Positions 59,365-64,000 of a DNA stretch of 64,000 bases are shown here, one piece after another (within the stretch, counting starts at the first letter, position 1; each line of letters starts with the position of its first letter). The position numbers and the translations under genes were made by a program. The notes below the pieces were generated by a model. It was not told where the DNA came from, ran no database searches, and was given only the letters and a program-made list of their open reading frames with translations. Source of the stretch: Daucus carota subsp. sativus. Taxonomy: Eukaryota; Streptophyta; Magnoliopsida; Apiales; Apiaceae. Location: positions 63,726,949 through 63,790,948 of the forward strand of contig NC_030383.2 in NCBI RefSeq assembly GCF_001625215.2, in the 5' to 3' direction.

Positions 59365-61151
59365 TGGCTGGAAGGATTAAAAAAAATTGTCCTGTGTTGT
59401 TGGTAAGCTTTTAGATAATGTTGAAATGTGCTTCAACGGTAGTACTTAGTACACGAACGTGGAATTGCTCGTCATTTAAATATTTGATGGCCGTAGTAGG
59501 TGTTAGTTTGGAGTATTGTAAATCCGACTTCGTATGTGTTTGGCTGAGAGTTTAAGGTGACTCATTACTTATGGTGATTTGATGTGATAATCTCGGACTT
59601 TAAGATCTATGTTTAGATTATTTTGATTTATTAATGAATTATGAGTTATTAAAAATATAATAATAAAAATAAAAATGATTTACGAATAATTTATGTTTTA
59701 TGAGTAATTTTATCAAAAAAATCAAAAGATTAAGTTACTGAAAAAATTTCTGACTTTTCAGCTTAAAGTCGAAAATGACGTTAAAATACAGGTTTTAAGC
59801 CCATACAAACATGCTCTTGACTGATATAACAATTATTTAAAGATTCAAATAATAGAGATCATCAAATTTTATTAAATATCATGATATTTAAATTATTAAA
59901 TTTATTAATATTTTCTGGAAAAAGATATATGATGTTTGATTAGATTTTGAAAATTGAATCGACGTAGAATTATAATAATTAATAGATTAAATTGGTAACT
60001 TTTGAATAATGATTTAGAATTACAACATAAACGGTGGAATTTAAGTGGGCTGATTTATTTATCTTCATAGTTTGTATTGAATATGGCAAAACATGATTGA
60101 ATATTTATATTTAATACATTTTTGTATAACTTAGTTTTTGTAAGAATTACATGGTAGATAAACGTATTATGGTAAAGCGGATTATGGCCAGATATAAGTA
60201 AATATATTATGAGGTAATTGTAATCTGGACCTCCTAACTTTTGTTCATAAAAATATCATTTTTGAATGAAAGTTAGGGGTCCGAATTGCAATTATCTCAT
60301 ATATTATTTTTAATATATCTTTTGAGCGTCTATTCATGAAGACGGCGACTAATTTTTTGTATTTATTTGACTTTATTTATAAAATATCATGTGATTCTTT
60401 TAATATTCAATTAAATCTTTTCATCTTGAAAAAATCGTGATTTTTTCAGGAAATACAAAAGAAAATGGATCATATAATGTTTTTGGCAGGTGTGATGGAC
60501 GCTAGATAAAGGCTGCGATGATTTGCTTTGTTCATTTTCACCCACCACAACTGACAAAATATTTGCCAATTAGGTTCAAAAGTGGGTCTCAGTCTCGATT
60601 TGATTATTCCTGTACTTTCGACGACATCAGGTTTTTTGCGTTAATTTTTGACACGTATTTTAAAGTTTCCATAAAATATACTTATATTATATATTTATTT
60701 TAAAAAAAATGTTGAAAAAAAATTTGACGTTTAAACTTTTATTCAAAAAAAAATTATAAAAATATTATTGAATTATATTTTATAAGAACCTCAAAATACG
60801 TGCAAACAGTGAACGTAAATATCCTGGTGGGACGGAGGGAGTATCTTCTATTTAATTTTATACATTTTTTCTTCTACTATTTTGACACATATTTCAATAT
60901 TTTTATAAAATATAGTCCTGTGACTTATGTTTAAGATTTTATTTTTTTAATAAAATTTTATAAATTTTAGTATAAGTGTCTATTTTAGATTATTTCAGTG
61001 CCTCCAACACCATTGCTATGGCGCTGCACGTATTCATCCCGTTTTTGCGAAGATTCAGATTATCTGAATTTTTAAAGTGAAGAAGAGAAAATTCCATTTG
61101 AACAAATGGTTATTGATGGTTGATCAGTTCTACAAATAACTGGACTATTAT
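59365..61151. other. AT-rich intergenic DNA with old MITE traces
   Basis: 60625-60840 resembles the inner part of the 3914 MITE and ends GGACGGAGGGAGTA, so it is a Stowaway-type relic. 59500-59820 (TTTGGCTGAGAGTTTAAGG to TTAAGCCCATACAAACATG) may be another MITE. No gene. Confidence 0.5.
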
Positions 61152-61159
61152 GTTTTAAA

Positions 61160-61529
61160 CAGTGTTACATAAATCGGGAATCGGATCTAATCGGTTGAGC
61201 TACGATTCAAGGATTAATCGGAAATCGGGGATTAATCGGAATGATTAATCGGAGTTAAAATCGGTTTTATTTTAATATTAAAATATTATTTAATATTTAG
61301 TTATTATTATATCATCTATTTAGTAACTAATATATTTACTATATTCATAAACTCTATAATTATTCACATTTAAAGTAATATAGTATTTTAATTTTCATAA
61401 TTTATCACATATACTTCGATTAAGAAATATATATAAGGATTAATCGGATTTCAAAAATCGGATCGGTGGCCGACGTTGCAGGGGATTAGTCGGGGATTAA
61501 TCGGTTAAATCGAGAATTTTTAGAACATT
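61160..61529. mobile_element. hAT-like MITE with AATCGG repeats, 370 bp
   Basis: Target duplication GTTTTAAA (61152-61159, 61530-61537). Ends CAGTGTTACATAAATCG and AATTTTTAGAACATTG. Subterminal arrays of AATCGG/TTAATCGG flank an AT-rich centre. Non-coding. Confidence 0.87.
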
Positions 61530-61537
61530 GGTTTTAA

Positions 61538-62476
61538 ACATGATCAACGTTCTATGAAATTATGGAACATGACCGAGAACAAAACATAACACTATCACAT
61601 AGCGCATGTCTGGCTATCATCACTTCTCACTTCTTTCGATAAGAATGGCGATTTCTAAATTTTTTTACTCGTTTGTGTAAAAAATCATACACACATTTAG
61701 AAATCTGAAAATCCTAATCTTGTTTCAGGACTTATACCTTTTTCCCAAACAGTTTAGTCACTTATAAATCATAATTTGTTTTTAATTTGTAATTCATTTA
61801 TTTACTTTAAATAAGAAGCACTTTTTTTTAAGATTACTCCCCATAAAGTTTTACAGGACATGATTGAGAACAAAATATGACAGAAAAACATATTCAAATC
61901 AAATCTCACAGATGATTTATAAAATAAGTCAAACGTTCTATATTGGTCGAGTTTAAAAGCCCGACTTCTGAAATTATAAGTTGAAAATACTTATTTGTAC
62001 AGTAACGTGTAAAAAGTCAATAGGTACTAATTCTCTGGCCCAATTTGTTTTTCTAATGGTACCAGCCCAATAACATCAGCCTGTAAGCTATATTTCAATA
62101 TGATCCACTTAGATCAACAGGTACAAGAAGTTGAATTTGGTGAACAAAAGATTCCTAAAAGAACACATGTCAGGCCCAAATTAAATGTTACAGTAATAAA
62201 GTGTTTGTATTCAAAAAAATATATATTTATTTTAGAAAAAGTTACATGATGCCAACATCCTATTCTAATTAAAATCACATGAATGCTGTTACGGAGTCTC
62301 ATTGTCCAACAGGTTCCTATTCTAATTCATATCATCATTTTCCTCGATATATTTCAGATGCTATCTATGAGCTATCTAATGCCATTGACACCGAAATTTT
62401 GCAATTTGGATGCACAAAAACATCGTATTATATTTTTCTTCTTATTATTATGAGGTAATTATATCGCGCGAAAGTA
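61538..62476. other. Intergenic DNA
   Basis: No gene recognised. 61556-61590 (GAAATTATGGAACATGACCG, then AGAACAAAACATAACACTATC) weakly echoes the LUH last-exon region and its flank; I regard this as too short to call. Confidence 0.4.
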
Positions 62477-62707
62477 CTACTTCTGTTTTGAAATATAAGT
62501 CGTTTGATTTTTTGACACACATTTTGAGGTCCTTTGACCGCATAGCTAAAATCATTATTTTTGAAATTTTCTTTTTCTGAATAAAAATATATAATTAATA
62601 TTTAATTTGGGAATATTTTTTTTAAAAATAACCATTTTAACTAAGCGGTCAAAAGACTTAGAGATGTGTGCCAAAAAGTCAAACAACCTATATTTCCATG
62701 GAGGGAG
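62477..62707. mobile_element. Stowaway-like MITE, 231 bp, long inverted repeats
   Basis: TA on each side (62475-62476, 62708-62709). The left end CTACTTCTGTTTTGAAATAT and the right end ATATTTCCATGGAGGGAG pair imperfectly over more than 60 bases, through the TTTGACACAC and AGCGGTCAAA words. Confidence 0.78.
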
Positions 62708-62731
62708 TATACGTTTATTTCTTTGCAGATA

Positions 62732-63035
62732 CTCCCTCCGTCCCTTTTTATCTGTCCATTTTGGAAAAAAGAACACATACCAAGGAATAATTGATTGTAT
62801 GAACTTTTTCATTAAATACCTCTAATTAATATCTTGAAAATGGTGGAATACCCCTACTTTATGTCTTGAAAACATGAATTCAACCAAGTTTTAAATAAGT
62901 CAAGCCTTGAAAATTGAAATTATGGAGATATATTTGAAAAACAATCATTAAATTAGTTTTGAAAGTATAAATGGACAGATAAATAGGGACAAATTTTTAC
63001 TTCCAAAGTGGACAGATAAATAGGGACGGAGGGAA
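62732..63035. mobile_element. Stowaway-like MITE, 304 bp
   Basis: CTCCCTCCGTCCC at the left and GGGACGGAGGGAA at the right, with TA on each side (62730-62731, 63036-63037). Inner inverted repeats TTTATCTGTCCATTTTGG and CCAAAGTGGACAGATAAA support the pairing. Terminal repeat shared with 32440-32751. Confidence 0.88.
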
Positions 63036-63243
63036 TACTTTCGTAGTTCTTAACAATTATGAAGGGTCTGAACGAAAAAATTGTAAGAGATTTTGAGTAC
63101 TTGTCTAGAAAAAATTGTACAAGACGTTGAGAACTAAATCTTCTAAAATCTTACCCTCACTCGAAAGTTAAATAAGAGTATCATATTGAAAACCAATACC
63201 TCCAAAATATTAAATTGTTAGATAAAAACCCCATATTTATCTT

Positions 63244-63475
63244 AAACTTCCTCTATTTTTTTATATGTTACGTTTAATTTGGGCACATACCTTTAAGAGG
63301 GTTGACCGGCTAGTAAAATTTGTTATTTTTAAGTGATTTTTTTTGTGAATTAAAATTTTGATTATATATTTTTATTCAGAAAAAATTCAAAAATAATATT
63401 TGTAACTAACCGATCAAAGCACTTAATAGTGTGTGTCAAAAAGTCAAACATCATATATTAAAAAACAGATAGAAT
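63244..63475. mobile_element. Degraded Stowaway-like MITE
   Basis: CTTCCTCTATTTTTTTATATG on the left pairs poorly with the right end TATATTAAAAAACAGATAG; inner words TTGACCGG and CCGATCAA correspond. Similar to 46919-47146. Confidence 0.5.
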
Positions 63476-63639
63476 ACTGCATGTATCTTAACACGAGACA
63501 TGCACAAAAATCATCCTCTTAAAATTCCCGGATGCAACCAAACAAGCACTTAGTCGTCCCTCCCCCCTCCACTCTGTCATCGGAGTCCGGCAAATAATTT
63601 CTCATGACTCTTCCCAAAATTTCATCCTATGTTTCGAGT

Positions 63640-64000
63640 ACTGGTGGCAATCGTTTCGTTTCGTATACTTTCATTTCGTATATTTTCGTGTTTCGTGTAC
63701 TCAAAAGTGAAACCCGTATCCGCTCGTTATTAATTTTGTGTACCTAATTTGAAACCCGTATCCGATCCGAATCGTTTCGTGTATATTTCGTGTACTTTTT
63801 GTGTATATTATATATAAGAATATTAATATATTTTTAATCAAAAAATGAATTTAATATATATTTTCCTTTATAAATTTATTAAATGTGAATGATATATTTA
63901 TATATGTATACAATTCTCTATAAATTTAATAATGTATCTACAATATATATCCACACATACATATAAATATATACTTTTTACTCAATTATATATTTAATAT
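63640..64000. mobile_element. Possible hAT-type repeat, cut by window end
   Basis: GGTGGCAATCGTTTCGTTTC followed by repeated TTTCGT and CCCGTATCCG words in a hAT-like subterminal pattern. Only one side is in the window, so the family is not proven. Confidence 0.4.

Noticed and set aside
61556-61590. Duplicated LUH exon piece
   Set aside because: The similarity to the LUH last exon is about 25 bases and has no flanking support.

Overview
This is nuclear DNA of a flowering plant. Genes are split by short GT-AG introns, intergenic DNA is AT-rich and packed with MITEs, a Helitron and a very young gag-only LTR element, and one stretch is a nuclear copy of plastid ycf1. The host gene set (NSN1, a TDIF-type CLE, LEUNIG_HOMOLOG, a COMT-like methyltransferase) is eudicot. 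From memory, NSN1, the EamA transporter and the PPPDE peptidase are close neighbours on Arabidopsis chromosome 3 (At3g07050, At3g07080, At3g07090), so the left two thirds look microsyntenic with that segment. I could not fix the species.

Layout. 1-3000: 5' end of NSN1 on the minus strand, with a telo-box/site II promoter. 3000-15300: gene-poor DNA with Harbinger/Tourist-like MITEs (3914, 7770, 12233, 12921), TRIM fossils (5816, 6816) and a hAT MITE (10918). 15598-15972: TDIF precursor gene (CLE41/44 type). 17400-18332: LINE RNase H remnant and a tRNA-derived SINE. 19259-38573: five minus-strand F-box/FBA genes. 29699-31725 and 41121-43162: two intact three-exon EamA/SLC35F-like transporter genes. 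44088-45756: PPPDE (deSI-like) peptidase. 51610-56649: LUH, 17 coding exons. 57476-58770: class II O-methyltransferase. 58950-64000: hAT and Stowaway MITEs.

The main event is a direct tandem duplication. About 22589-31938 (part of F-box B, F-box C, transporter 1) is repeated as about 32063-43378 (F-box D, F-box E, transporter 2). Because the copies are still alignable, each serves as the empty site for insertions in the other: a Helitron only in unit 1, and a Stowaway MITE, a Harbinger MITE and a TR-GAG element only in unit 2. Of the five F-box genes only A and C are intact. B has a nonsense codon, D has a MITE, a lost promoter and a missing 3' end, and E is split by the TR-GAG element. Both transporters stayed open.

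The host genes do not form a pathway: NSN1 serves ribosome assembly, TDIF controls vascular stem cells, LUH is a transcriptional corepressor, and the F-box proteins would supply SCF substrate receptors. I found no clearly new gene system. The most interesting material is the dated record of duplication and insertion, plus a TRIM composite whose two ends are inverted LTRs sharing one target-site duplication.
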